NCBI GenBank assembly: GCA_945888065.1
Contig: CAMCZU010000004.1
Coordinates: 1 to 56,441, forward strand
Reading direction: 5' to 3'
DNA: 56,441 bases
DNA from: Rickettsia typhi
GTDB lineage: Bacteria; Pseudomonadota; Alphaproteobacteria; WRAU01; Hepatincolaceae
The notes under the pieces were generated by a model that did no database searches, had not been told where the DNA came from, and was given only the letters and a program-made list of their open reading frames with translations. Positions 1 through 9,614 of the stretch are shown piece after piece (positions within the stretch are counted from its first letter, which is position 1; every line of letters begins with the position of its first letter). Made by a program: the position numbers and the translations under genes.

Positions 1-75
1 CAAATTAAAGATGAATACATAGAGTTTAATGATAAAAAAATTGTAAAACAAATTATAGAGAGACTAAAATGTTAA
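1..75 (+). CDS. murE: MurE C-terminal end (partial)
   Basis: Reading from base 1 gives an open frame of 24 residues ending in TAA at 73-75, entering from outside the window. Its tail (EYIEFNDKKIVKQII) resembles the end of UDP-MurNAc-tripeptide synthetase, where the family has a conserved F-D-D-R-E-V followed by a short helix. MurE adds the third peptide residue to the cytoplasmic peptidoglycan precursor. It overlaps the murF start by 7 bases, the usual tight coupling in dcw clusters. The call rests on this short motif plus position directly before murF, so identity is likely but not certain. Confidence 0.65.
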   Translation, partial: QIKDEYIEFNDKKIVKQIIERLKC

Positions 76-1478
76 TAAATTCAAAAGTGTTAGCAAATAT
101 TATTTCAGCAAAAGTACAAAGGGATTTTTTTATTAGTTCTTTTTCTATAGATAGTAGATCTTTAAAAAATAATGATTGTTTTATTGCTTTAATAGGGAAT
201 AATCACAATGGACATAACTATATAAAAGATGCAATTAAAAATGGAGCTAGTGCAATTATTATTAATGAAGACTATGAAGCATTAGCAAAAGAACAATTAA
301 GTAATTTTAAAAATTATTTAGTTGTTAAAGATACTTATAAAGCTTTAATTGAAATTGCCAAATATACAAGAAGTATATTTGAAAAACCTATAGTTGGAAT
401 TACAGGATCTGTAGGAAAAACAACTTTAAAAGAAATGATTGCTTTTGTTTTTTCTTATAATCACAAAGTAGGTATGACATTAAAAAACTTGAATAATCAT
501 ATAGGATTGCCTTTGTGTTTGTCTAATTTACAAAATGACGATAATATAGGTGTTTTTGAGATGGGGATGAACAGGAGTGGAGAGATTAAATTTTTAGGTG
601 AAGTTTTAAAGCCAGATATTGGAATTATTACCTCAATTGGCAATGCACACGCTGAGTTTTTTAAAGCAACTAAAGATATAGCCTTAGCAAAGCTAGAAAT
701 TTTAGATAATTTATGTTTTGAGGGAGCGTTTTTTATAAATTTAGATGATGAGTATGTAGATTTATTTTATGAAAAAGCTTCTGAAAAAAATATTACTAAT
801 ATTATTACTTTTTCTATTTCAAATACAAATGCAGATGTTTATATTAAAGACTATAAAATGGAATTTAAAAATGCTGATAGTTATGGATGTGTTGTTAAAG
901 CTTTAATTTTTGATTATGAAATAGATTTTTTTATAAAAAGTTTAGCAATTCATAATGTAATTTTTGCTTGTGTTGCCTTGTCTATTGCCTCGTTATGTGG
1001 GTTAAATATGCTTGAGTTATCTAAGTGTTTAAAAGATTTTGATATTCCACAAGGTAGAGGGAAGATTAGCACTTTAAAAATAGATAAAAATAAAGTTATT
1101 ACTTTAATAGATGATGCTTACAATGCATCGCCTAAATCTATAAAGAGTGCGATTGAAAATTTTAATTTAGTTAAAGGAAGTAAAATTTTGCTTTTGGGAG
1201 AAATGTTGGAGCTGGGTGAAAGCTCAATACAAGAACATATAAGCCTTGAAAAAGCAATTCTGCAACAAAAATTTAAAAGAGTAATTTTGGTTGGTAAAAA
1301 TATGAAGCCACTATGTGAAAAATTGCCTAAAAACAATACAAAATATTTTGAAAATATAGATATAGCACAATTTTATTTGCTACAAATTTTAGCTAATGAA
1401 GATATTTTGTTGGCTAAAGGATCTTTTGGTTCTGGAGTGCATAAAATTGTAAACAATATAATACAAACTAGCAATTAA
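69..1478 (+). CDS. murF: UDP-MurNAc-tripeptide--D-Ala-D-Ala ligase MurF
   Basis: MurF joins D-Ala-D-Ala to the UDP-MurNAc tripeptide, the last cytoplasmic step of precursor synthesis. The N-terminal uridine-binding region carries the conserved D-S-R (residues 28-30). The ATP-binding loop G-I-T-G-S-V-G-K-T-T spans residues 110-119, and the C-terminal Mur-ligase domain contains the typical D-D-A-Y-N-A-S-P stretch. Its 469 residues fit the family. It starts inside murE and is followed by an 87-base AT-rich gap before mraY, the widest spacing between neighbours within the murE-ftsZ run. Stop is TAA. Confidence 0.97.
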   Translation: MLINSKVLANIISAKVQRDFFISSFSIDSRSLKNNDCFIALIGNNHNGHNYIKDAIKNGASAIIINEDYEALAKEQLSNFKNYLVVKDTYKALIEIAKYTRSIFEKPIVGITGSVGKTTLKEMIAFVFSYNHKVGMTLKNLNNHIGLPLCLSNLQNDDNIGVFEMGMNRSGEIKFLGEVLKPDIGIITSIGNAHAEFFKATKDIALAKLEILDNLCFEGAFFINLDDEYVDLFYEKASEKNITNIITFSISNTNADVYIKDYKMEFKNADSYGCVVKALIFDYEIDFFIKSLAIHNVIFACVALSIASLCGLNMLELSKCLKDFDIPQGRGKISTLKIDKNKVITLIDDAYNASPKSIKSAIENFNLVKGSKILLLGEMLELGESSIQEHISLEKAILQQKFKRVILVGKNMKPLCEKLPKNNTKYFENIDIAQFYLLQILANEDILLAKGSFGSGVHKIVNNIIQTSN

Positions 1479-1565
1479 TAATAGTATAAAATTATATTGA
1501 TTATTTATTTACATAAAATTATAATATATCATTTATTATTATCAATAAAAATAAAAGTATAAGTA

Positions 1566-2657
1566 ATGTTGTTAAATATTTCTAATCTTTTTGTTGAATT
1601 TTGGAATTTTATTGCATCTATTGATTTATTTAATAGATCTATTTTATCATTTTTAACATCATTTTTAATGATGTTAATTCTAGGTAATAAATTTATTAAG
1701 CTTATTAAAAAAACTAAAAAATTTATTCAACCAATTAGAGATGATGGTCCACAAAGTCATTTAAGTAAAATTGGTACTCCAAGCTTAGGAGGATTGCTTA
1801 TTATGCTTTGCTTTATTATATCTAGCTTAATTTTTGTTAAAACTATTGATAATTTAATTATGGTTATAATTTTAGGTTCATCTAGCTTTGCTTTTATAGG
1901 TTTAATTGATGATTTGCTAAAGCTAATTTTTAAAAATGTAGCAGGATTAAAAGGTAAATTAAGATTGTTTTTAGAGTTTATAATTGCATTTTTTGTTATA
2001 AAATACCTATTGCAAATATATCCACCTGAAATTTCACAATCTATTTTGTTTCCTTTTTTTCAATCTTTTTTTATTCCTCTTGGAATTGTAGGAATTTTTA
2101 TTTTTGGAAGTTTTGTGCTTGTAGGAACTGCAAATAGTGTAAATTTAACAGATGGATTAGATGGTTTAGCGTCTTGGGTATGTTCTGGAATTTTAATAAT
2201 TTTATTAGCTTTAATTTTTATTATTATTTCTCCAGGTATTTATATTAAGTTTAGTTATTCTTCTTTGTTTTATTATAATCAAATAAGAGAATTAGAGGTG
2301 ATTGTTTCTGCATTGCTTGGAGCTTTGTTAGGTTTTTTATGGTTTAACTCATACCCTGCTAAAATTTTTATGGGTGATGTTGGATCCCTAGGTGTAGGTT
2401 CTGCAATTGGAATTATTGTAATTGCTATAAAGCAAGAATTTTTTTTAGCTGTTGTTGGAATTATTTTAATTGTAGAGAGTTTGTCTGTTATTATTCAGGT
2501 GTATTATTATAAATTTACTAAAAAAAGAATTTTCTTAATGGCTCCTATTCACCATCACTTTGAAAAAAAAGGTTATAAAGAAACCACAATTGTAAGTCGC
2601 ATATTTTTAATTACAATTGTATTTGGTGCCTTAGCATTATTATTTATAGATTTATAA
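1566..2657 (+). CDS. mraY: Phospho-MurNAc-pentapeptide transferase MraY
   Basis: MraY transfers phospho-MurNAc-pentapeptide to undecaprenyl phosphate, making lipid I at the inner face of the plasma membrane. The 363-residue protein is strongly hydrophobic with about ten membrane segments. Catalytic signatures are all present: the D115-D116 pair in L-I-D-D-L, N-L-T-D-G-L-D-G around 193-200, G-D-V-G-S near D271, and the H-H-H cluster at 329-331 within A-P-I-H-H-H-F-E-K-K-G. It lies 18 bases before murD, in the order usual for alphaproteobacterial dcw clusters. Confidence 0.98.
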   Translation: MLLNISNLFVEFWNFIASIDLFNRSILSFLTSFLMMLILGNKFIKLIKKTKKFIQPIRDDGPQSHLSKIGTPSLGGLLIMLCFIISSLIFVKTIDNLIMVIILGSSSFAFIGLIDDLLKLIFKNVAGLKGKLRLFLEFIIAFFVIKYLLQIYPPEISQSILFPFFQSFFIPLGIVGIFIFGSFVLVGTANSVNLTDGLDGLASWVCSGILIILLALIFIIISPGIYIKFSYSSLFYYNQIRELEVIVSALLGALLGFLWFNSYPAKIFMGDVGSLGVGSAIGIIVIAIKQEFFLAVVGIILIVESLSVIIQVYYYKFTKKRIFLMAPIHHHFEKKGYKETTIVSRIFLITIVFGALALLFIDL

Positions 2658-2675
2658 AAAAAAATTGAATTAATT

Positions 2676-4040
2676 ATGAATATTGCTTATAAAAATATTG
2701 CAGTGCTGGGATTGGGTAAAAGTGGTTATTCTGTATATAATTATTTATTAAAAACAAGCATTCAAGTATGTGCTTGGGATGATAATACAGAAATTGTTAC
2801 AAAATATGCTAAGCAGGGCTTCAATATTTTAGATTATAAGCTTTGGAATTATGAAAAATTAGATGCTATTGTTGTATCACCTGGAATTGCATTAGAATTT
2901 CCAAAACCTCATTATGTTTATGAAATGTCTAAAAAATATAATATTCCTTTAATTTGTGATGTAGATATATTTTTACAGCAATATAAAAATATTGTAAAAA
3001 TTGGAGTAAGTGGAACTAATGGAAAATCCACTACTACTGCATTAATTAATCATATATTTTCTTTATTTAAAAAAAATGTAGTAATGGGTGGTAATATCGG
3101 TTTGCCAATCTTAGATGCTAATATAATTAATACAAAATATAATACAGAGAGTTATGCAGTATTAGAGTTATCTTCGTATCAATTAGATTTAATAAATTCT
3201 TATCCACTTAATTGTGCTTTAATGATTAATATAGAAGAAGATCATTTAGATCATCACGGAAATTTTGCTAATTATGTAAAAGCAAAAAATAAAATTTTTT
3301 TAAATCAAACATCTAAAGATGTAGCAATTGTTAATAATGATTGTTTCCATTTGTGTAAAAACTCTTTAAATAAACAAAATCTTATTTTAATATCAAATTC
3401 TAAACAAAATAAAAGTATTTATTTACAAAATGATCACCTTGTAGACAATTATTTTGAAAATAATAAAGTAATGTATAATTTAAATAATTTAAAATATTTA
3501 AAAGGTGAGCACAATTATTATAATATAATGTTTTGTTATGCTGTTTGTAGATTTTATAAGTTAAACGTAGAGCAAATATTTAATTATATTTCTTCTTTTA
3601 GGGGTATGCCACATCGTCAAAGCTTTATAAAAAGCTATAATAATATTGATTTTATTAATGATTCAAAAGCTACCAATGTGCAATCAACTTATTGGGCTTT
3701 AAAAGCATTTGATAATATTGCTTTAATTTTAGGTGGGATAGAAAAAATTGATAATTTAGATATGCTAATTGAATTAATTAAAAATAAGGTTTTTAAAGTT
3801 TTTTTAATAGGTAAATCGCAAGAGTTATTTGCTAATATTTTATCAAAAAATAATATTTTGTATGAAAAATGCAATACATTAGATAATGCCACTAATCAGG
3901 CTTATAATTTTTTATTATCTATAAATAACAACCATAAAAAAACATTATTGCTTTCTCCTGCTTGTGCATCTTTTGATCAATTTAAAAATTTTGAGCACAG
4001 AGGGGATAGTTTTATTGAGTTTGTAAATTTAATTAAATAA
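2676..4040 (+). CDS. murD: UDP-MurNAc-L-Ala--D-Glu ligase MurD
   Basis: MurD adds D-glutamate to UDP-MurNAc-L-Ala in the cytoplasm. The N-terminal Rossmann region shows V-L-G-L-G-K-S-G (10-17). The central ATP-binding loop G-V-S-G-T-N-G-K-S-T-T spans 110-120, followed by M-G-G-N-I-G and E-L-S-S-Y-Q-L, all diagnostic of MurD rather than other Mur ligases. Its 454 residues match the usual length. It sits 17 bases before ftsW and is probably cotranscribed with it. Confidence 0.97.
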   Translation: MNIAYKNIAVLGLGKSGYSVYNYLLKTSIQVCAWDDNTEIVTKYAKQGFNILDYKLWNYEKLDAIVVSPGIALEFPKPHYVYEMSKKYNIPLICDVDIFLQQYKNIVKIGVSGTNGKSTTTALINHIFSLFKKNVVMGGNIGLPILDANIINTKYNTESYAVLELSSYQLDLINSYPLNCALMINIEEDHLDHHGNFANYVKAKNKIFLNQTSKDVAIVNNDCFHLCKNSLNKQNLILISNSKQNKSIYLQNDHLVDNYFENNKVMYNLNNLKYLKGEHNYYNIMFCYAVCRFYKLNVEQIFNYISSFRGMPHRQSFIKSYNNIDFINDSKATNVQSTYWALKAFDNIALILGGIEKIDNLDMLIELIKNKVFKVFLIGKSQELFANILSKNNILYEKCNTLDNATNQAYNFLLSINNNHKKTLLLSPACASFDQFKNFEHRGDSFIEFVNLIK

Positions 4041-4057
4041 ATATTAAGTATCTTAAG

Positions 4058-5191
4058 ATGTTAAAAAATTTTAAAAATAAATATATAAATATCTTTCTAA
4101 ATAATTGGTTAGAAATTGATAAGATTTTATTGTGCATAATTGCTTTTTTGATTGTGTTTGGGGTAATCTTAGTAAGCACATCTTCTCCTTTTGTTGCTAT
4201 GAGAATTGGTGTTTTGCCAAGCTATTTTATTAAAAATCATATTATGTATTTGTTTTTAGGAGTGATATTAATATTGTTTTTAATTAATACAAATAAGCAA
4301 CAATTAATAAAAATTGCTTTTTTATTAAATATTATATGCTTGATATTAATGATAAGCATTGTCTTACTTGGTTTAGAAATAAAGGGTGCCAAACGATGGT
4401 TTTATTTTTTTGGAGTATCTGTTCAACCTTCAGAATTTGTAAAAATTTGTTTTCCTATTATTTTTGCTACTATTGTTGAGTTTTTTAAAGCAAAGCAATA
4501 CCCTAAAAATTTTCTTTATTTTACTTTAGCAATTTATTATTTTTTAGTGGTTTTTTTGCTTCTTTTACAACCAGATATAGGTATGACACTGCTTATTAGT
4601 GTAGTATTTATAGTTTTATTAGTTTTAATAGGGTTGCCAGTTCTTTGGGTATTTTTTTTATTTGTATTTTTAATATTTATACTAATATTTTCTTATATAA
4701 TTTTTCCTCATGTTAATTATCGTGTGAATAGCTTTTTATTTGATAATAATTCATATCAGGTTGCTAAGTCAATAGATGCAATTTTAAGGTCTGGTTTTTT
4801 TGGTCAAGGTGTATTTGAGGGAAATGTTTCAGAATATATTCCAGATGCACATACAGACTTTATTTTTGCAGTTGGCTCAGAAGAATTTGGATTAGTTTTT
4901 TCATTTATAATTATTTCTCTATATTTAACTATTGGATATCGTTTATATTTTTATTGTGTTAAATCTGATGAAGATTTTCAAATTATTTCTATAATTGGTA
5001 TGGTTATGATTTTGTTGGTTCAAACTTTTATTCATATTGCTTCTAATATTAACTTAATACCAACTAAAGGAATGACCCTACCATTAATATCTTATGGAGG
5101 TTCATCTTTAGTAGCTAATTGTATTATGATGGGTTTTATTTTGTGTATTAGTAAAAAAGATATACAAAATATTGTTTTACAATTAAAATAA
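4058..5191 (+). CDS. ftsW: Peptidoglycan glycosyltransferase FtsW (SEDS)
   Basis: This SEDS-family polytopic membrane protein polymerises septal glycan with a class B PBP. Family signatures are visible: G-A-K-R-W with P-S-E-F in the middle, P-D-A-H-T-D-F-I-F-A-V-G-S-E-E-F-G in the large periplasmic loop, and L-P-L-I-S-Y-G-G-S-S near the C-terminus. Its 377 residues are normal. The position between murD and murG distinguishes it from the elongation paralogue RodA. No RodA or PBP2 gene lies in the window. Confidence 0.95.
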   Translation: MLKNFKNKYINIFLNNWLEIDKILLCIIAFLIVFGVILVSTSSPFVAMRIGVLPSYFIKNHIMYLFLGVILILFLINTNKQQLIKIAFLLNIICLILMISIVLLGLEIKGAKRWFYFFGVSVQPSEFVKICFPIIFATIVEFFKAKQYPKNFLYFTLAIYYFLVVFLLLLQPDIGMTLLISVVFIVLLVLIGLPVLWVFFLFVFLIFILIFSYIIFPHVNYRVNSFLFDNNSYQVAKSIDAILRSGFFGQGVFEGNVSEYIPDAHTDFIFAVGSEEFGLVFSFIIISLYLTIGYRLYFYCVKSDEDFQIISIIGMVMILLVQTFIHIASNINLIPTKGMTLPLISYGGSSLVANCIMMGFILCISKKDIQNIVLQLK

Positions 5192-5230
5192 AGTTGAGAT
5201 TAGTATATTTTATATTTGTGTTATAAAAAA

Positions 5231-6313
5231 ATGAAAAAAACAAATTTAATAGTATTAGCAACAGGTGGGAGCGGAGGACATTTGTTCCCTGCATTGTCTG
5301 TTTGTAATACTTTACTTGATAATGGTTATATAGTTCATATTTTAATGGATAAAAGGGCATTCAATTATTCAATTAAATGGAACGAAAAAACTAGGTTTAA
5401 AAAAATTTCTTCGATTGGGCTACATAATAAATCTATCTTTTTTTTCATTAAAATGATGTTTATTACTTTTTTTGGATTATTAGAGGCTTTGTTTTTTTTA
5501 ATTTTTAACAGACCCAAAGCTATTATAAGCTTTGGATCATATGCATCTATTCCTTCTGTGTTGGCAGGTATTTTATTAAGAATTCCAGTGATTATGCACG
5601 AACAAAATGCTATATTAGGAAAGGCTCATAAAATTTTTGTAAAATATGCTAAATATTTATTAATAAGTTTTAAAAAAACATCTGAGATACCAGATACAAT
5701 TAATCCTATATTTTGCGGTTTACCAATTAGGAATGATTTTATCCAGTTTGCATTGTTAAAAAGACAAGAAAATAAAAAAATTAAGATAGGAATTTTTGGT
5801 GGTTCTCAGGGAGCACAAATTTTCTCTAAATTAATTCCACAATCCTTTTTAAAATTATCAAAAGAAATGCAATCTGAATTTGAGGTATATCATCAATGTA
5901 GATCTGAAAGCTTAGATGATGCTAAAAATTTATGGAGTCAATCCAATACTGGGTATAATGTTTTTCCATTTTTTCAAAATATGCCAGAATTAATTTTTAA
6001 TCTAGATGTAATTATAGCAAGATCAGGAGCAAGCAGTATTTATGAGTTTGCCTGTTTAAATAAATATGTATTGTATGTTCCTTTTGCTAAATCTGCACAA
6101 AATCATCAAGTATTAAATGCTTGTAATGCTGTTGAATATTTTGGAAGTAAAATGGTTGAAGAAAAAGATTTTAATAATGAATATATTTATAATTTTTTAA
6201 CTAATATCGTTCATAATAAAAATACCATTTTAAAACAAAAAGAAATAGATGTGAATTCTTTAGATTGTTTTAATAGTTTAAAGGTTGTGCTTAATTTAAT
6301 TAATAATATATAG
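5231..6313 (+). CDS. murG: Lipid II synthase MurG
   Basis: MurG transfers GlcNAc from UDP-GlcNAc to lipid I, forming lipid II at the inner membrane surface. The N-terminal glycine-rich loop T-G-G-S-G-G-H-L-F-P lies at residues 11-20 and F-G-G-S-Q-G-A mid-protein. The later A-R-S-G-A-S-S-I-Y-E-F motif is the UDP-GlcNAc site. I chose the ATG at 5231 because it gives the canonical short N-terminus; an in-frame TTG at 5216 would add only five atypical residues. About 360 residues. Ends in TAG, 15 bases before murC. Confidence 0.96.
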   Translation: MKKTNLIVLATGGSGGHLFPALSVCNTLLDNGYIVHILMDKRAFNYSIKWNEKTRFKKISSIGLHNKSIFFFIKMMFITFFGLLEALFFLIFNRPKAIISFGSYASIPSVLAGILLRIPVIMHEQNAILGKAHKIFVKYAKYLLISFKKTSEIPDTINPIFCGLPIRNDFIQFALLKRQENKKIKIGIFGGSQGAQIFSKLIPQSFLKLSKEMQSEFEVYHQCRSESLDDAKNLWSQSNTGYNVFPFFQNMPELIFNLDVIIARSGASSIYEFACLNKYVLYVPFAKSAQNHQVLNACNAVEYFGSKMVEEKDFNNEYIYNFLTNIVHNKNTILKQKEIDVNSLDCFNSLKVVLNLINNI

Positions 6314-6328
6314 GTTAAAATTTATAAA

Positions 6329-7771
6329 ATGAAAGATTTTTTACAAGCTCACTTTTCTAATGTATCTGTAATACATTTTATTGGAATTGGTGGCATTGGA
6401 ATGAGTGGTATTGCTGAGTTATTTCATCATTTAGGATATAAAATTCAAGGAAGCGATGTAAAAACCAGTAGCAATATTAGTCGTTTAGAAAGTTTAGGGA
6501 TTAAAGTATTTATTGGTCATAATTATAAAAATGTTGAAAATGCTGATATTGTTGTTGTATCTTCTGCTATTTCAAAAAACAATGTTGAATATATTAGATC
6601 TAATGAGTTATCTATACCTATTTTTAAAAGAGCAAGAATGTTAGCAGAGTTAATGCGATTTAAATGGGGGATAGCTATAGCAGGTACACACGGAAAAACA
6701 ACTACAACATCCTTGGTTTCTCACTTGTTTCAAGAAAATAATTATGATCCTACTGCTATTATTGGTGGTATTGTAAATTCTTGGGGTCAAAATTCTAGAT
6801 TTGGTCAAAGTAAATGGATTATAGCTGAGTCCGATGAATCTGATGGTTCATTTGTAGACTTACCTGCAACTATTTCTATTGTTACTAACATAGAAGCAGA
6901 ACATATGGATTATTATAAAAATTATGATAGGTTAAAAGATTATTTTATTAAATTTATTAACAATATTCCTTTTTATGGTTTTAGCATTATTTGTATAGAT
7001 GATAAAGGTGTGCAAGATATAATGCCTTTAGTTAAAAATACTAAAATTATTACATATGGAGCATCGCCTCAAGCAGATTTTAAAGCTTATAATATAAGAT
7101 ATGATAATAAAGGTGCAATGTTTGATGTATTTGTAGATTACAAAGGTTCACAAAAAGAATATAATGATTTTTATTTACCAATGCACGGACATCACAATGT
7201 TTTAAATGCATTGAGTGCTATTGTTTTATCTTTAAATATTGGATTAAAAGAAGAAGAAATTAAAAAATCTTTAGCTTCTTTTGGTGGTGTAAATAGAAGA
7301 TACACTAAAATTGGAGAACAATTGGGTATAAGTTTTATTGATGATTATGCACATCATCCCTCAGAAATTGAAGCAGTAATAAATGCTACTATTTCTATTT
7401 TAAAAGATAAAGAAAAAATGGTATCTATAGTTCAACCTCATCGCTATAGTAGATTAAAAGATCAATTTGATAATTTTTGTAAATGTTTTAATAAATCTCA
7501 TTATGTAATTATTTTAGATGTATATGATGCAGGTGAGCAACCTATTGAAAATATAGATGGAAAATCTTTAGCACAAGGCATTCAAAATTATGGTCATAAG
7601 CAAGTTTTTTATCTTAACGATGAAAATAAATTGGCTGATTTGTTATTAGATATTAAAAATGAAAGCAAAAATAAAGTGTCTATGGCAATTTTTATGGGTG
7701 CTGGAAATATTAGTGCAATAGCTAGGGATACTCTTGCAAAATTTGTTAATATAACAACAAAAAATGTGTAA
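6329..7771 (+). CDS. murC: UDP-MurNAc--L-alanine ligase MurC
   Basis: MurC adds the first peptide residue, L-alanine, to UDP-MurNAc. The N-terminal nucleotide-binding signature G-I-G-G-I-G-M-S-G is at 19-27 and the ATP loop G-T-H-G-K-T-T-T-T at 119-127. D-D-Y-A-H-H-P and Q-P-H-R-Y-S-R follow in the C-terminal half, all typical of MurC. Its 480 residues are as expected. The end overlaps the start of murB by 8 bases (ATGTGTAA), implying translational coupling. Confidence 0.98.
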   Translation: MKDFLQAHFSNVSVIHFIGIGGIGMSGIAELFHHLGYKIQGSDVKTSSNISRLESLGIKVFIGHNYKNVENADIVVVSSAISKNNVEYIRSNELSIPIFKRARMLAELMRFKWGIAIAGTHGKTTTTSLVSHLFQENNYDPTAIIGGIVNSWGQNSRFGQSKWIIAESDESDGSFVDLPATISIVTNIEAEHMDYYKNYDRLKDYFIKFINNIPFYGFSIICIDDKGVQDIMPLVKNTKIITYGASPQADFKAYNIRYDNKGAMFDVFVDYKGSQKEYNDFYLPMHGHHNVLNALSAIVLSLNIGLKEEEIKKSLASFGGVNRRYTKIGEQLGISFIDDYAHHPSEIEAVINATISILKDKEKMVSIVQPHRYSRLKDQFDNFCKCFNKSHYVIILDVYDAGEQPIENIDGKSLAQGIQNYGHKQVFYLNDENKLADLLLDIKNESKNKVSMAIFMGAGNISAIARDTLAKFVNITTKNV

Positions 7772-8666
7772 ATTGATGCTAATGCAAGATTTAAAGCAAT
7801 ATTTTGGTGATAAGCTTGTTAGTGATGTTTCTGTAAAAAAATTTAGTTGGTTTAAGGTTGGTGGAATTGCTAAATATGTCTTCAGCCCAGATAACATAGA
7901 AGATTTAGCTTTTTTTTTACAAAACAAACCTGTAGATTTAAAAATTTATACAATTGGTGCAGGGTCTAATTTATTAATACCAGATAAAGTGTTAGATCTT
8001 TGTATTATTAGGTTGAATAATTTTAATAAAATAAACCTTATTAATGACCAATTAATTGAGTGTGAAGCTGGTGTTATAAATTCTTATTTGTGTATGTTTG
8101 CTTTAAATAATCAGCTTGGTGGATTTGAATTTGCCTCAGGTATTCCAGGATCTATAGGTGGAGGGGTTGCAATGAATGCAGGAGCTTTTGGTAGTGAGTT
8201 TGCTAATATTGTTCATAAAGTTTATGCATTAGACTATAATGGTAATCAATTAGAATTTAATAATAAAGAGATGGGGTTTGGTTATAGAAAAAACTCAATG
8301 TCTTCAGCAGTAATTTTTTATAAGGTTGTTTTAAATACTTTTATAACTACAAAAGAGGAAATTAATAACAAATTATATAATATAAAATTATTAAGAGAAT
8401 CTAATCAGCCAAAAAAAGTTTTAACAGGCGGATCAACTTTTGCAAATCCATTAAATCATAAAGCTTGGGAATTAATAGATAAAGTTGGATTACGTGGATA
8501 CAGAATAGGAGGTGCGAAATACTCTGAAAAACATTGCAATTTTATTATAAATGATCAAAATGCTTGTTATGAAGATATAAAAAATTTAATTTTGGAAGCA
8601 AAAAAAAGAGTTAAAGCTGAATATAATATAGATTTACATACAGAGATTAAAATTTTAGGTGAATAA
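7764..8666 (+). CDS. murB: UDP-N-acetylenolpyruvoylglucosamine reductase MurB
   Basis: MurB is the FAD-dependent reductase that makes UDP-MurNAc. Visible FAD/substrate motifs are G-A-G-S-N-L-L, G-I-P-G-S-I-G-G-G-V-A-M-N-A-G-A-F-G, Y-R-K-N-S and G-G-S-T-F-A-N-P. The 300-residue length and the Y-R-x-S and G-S-x-F-x-N-P motifs fit the short MurB type common outside enterics. The annotated ATG overlaps murC; in-frame ATGs at 7776 and 7782 would shorten it by 4 or 6 residues and are equally plausible. The stop codon directly abuts the ddl start. Confidence 0.96.
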   Translation: MCKLMLMQDLKQYFGDKLVSDVSVKKFSWFKVGGIAKYVFSPDNIEDLAFFLQNKPVDLKIYTIGAGSNLLIPDKVLDLCIIRLNNFNKINLINDQLIECEAGVINSYLCMFALNNQLGGFEFASGIPGSIGGGVAMNAGAFGSEFANIVHKVYALDYNGNQLEFNNKEMGFGYRKNSMSSAVIFYKVVLNTFITTKEEINNKLYNIKLLRESNQPKKVLTGGSTFANPLNHKAWELIDKVGLRGYRIGGAKYSEKHCNFIINDQNACYEDIKNLILEAKKRVKAEYNIDLHTEIKILGE

Positions 8667-9602
8667 ATGAAAAAAAAGGTTGTGGTTTTATTACAAGGTA
8701 TATCAAATGAGTCTGAAATATCTAAAATAACAGGAGAAGCAATTTATGAATCTTTATCTAAATCAAGCTTAACAAAAAATTTATATTCAAGTGTTGAAAA
8801 GTATTATTTAGATGCAGATATGCAAAAATTTTTTAATTTTTTATACAATAATCAAAACAATATTATTATATTTAATGCATTGCACGGGAAATTTGGCGAA
8901 GATGGAAGAATACAGAGCATATTAGATTTGTTTAACATACCTTATACTCATAGTGGAGTATTGCCATCTTCTTTAGGAATGAATAAGTTGTATACAAAAA
9001 AATTAGCTAAAAATCTAAATGCAGATATATGTTTTGCAAAAGATTTTTTAATTGATGTAGGAAATTTTAATATTAATGACTTAACTATTAACTACCCTTT
9101 TGTAATTAAGCCTGTGGATGAGGGTTCTAGTGTTGGCATTTATTTAATTAATAATGATTTAGAGTTGAATCAAGCTTTAAATAAATTATCTAATTTTAAA
9201 TTTTTAATGGCAGAAGAATATATTAAAGGTATTGAATGCACGGTTGGTGTGTTAAATTCTAAAGCATTGTGTGTAACTGAAATTATCCCTAAAAATATTT
9301 TTTATGATTATGAATCTAAGTATTCACAAGGTGGGTCAGAGCATATTTTACCAGCTAGGCTACCAAATGAAATATTAGAAAAAATGAAACTATATTCAGA
9401 ACAATTATATGAGTTTTTTAATATAAAATCTTGTTTTAGGGTAGATTTTATATACAAAGATAATGAGATTTATTTTTTAGAAATTAATACCCAACCAGGT
9501 ATGACTCCAGCATCTTTGCTACCAGAACAAGCTAAATTTTGCCATATATCTTTTGAAGAACTATGTCTAGAAATATTAAAAACCGCTAAATATGAGAGGT
9601 AA
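8667..9602 (+). CDS. ddl: D-alanine--D-alanine ligase
   Basis: This ATP-grasp enzyme joins two D-alanines for MurF. Signs are the N-terminal G-x-S-N-E-S-E segment, N-A-L-H-G-K-F-G-E-D-G, K-P-V-D-E-G-S-S-V-G (nucleotide binding) and the C-terminal E-I-N-T-Q-P-G-M-T region that holds metal ligands. Its 311 residues are typical of DdlB. Its start follows the murB stop with no gap, and ftsQ begins 12 bases downstream. Confidence 0.97.
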   Translation: MKKKVVVLLQGISNESEISKITGEAIYESLSKSSLTKNLYSSVEKYYLDADMQKFFNFLYNNQNNIIIFNALHGKFGEDGRIQSILDLFNIPYTHSGVLPSSLGMNKLYTKKLAKNLNADICFAKDFLIDVGNFNINDLTINYPFVIKPVDEGSSVGIYLINNDLELNQALNKLSNFKFLMAEEYIKGIECTVGVLNSKALCVTEIIPKNIFYDYESKYSQGGSEHILPARLPNEILEKMKLYSEQLYEFFNIKSCFRVDFIYKDNEIYFLEINTQPGMTPASLLPEQAKFCHISFEELCLEILKTAKYER

Positions 9603-9614
9603 TTTAATATTAAA

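Noticed and set aside
1118-1336. Minus-strand open frame inside murF
   Set aside because: It lies opposite well-conserved murF coding sequence and has no recognisable product; it is a shadow frame.
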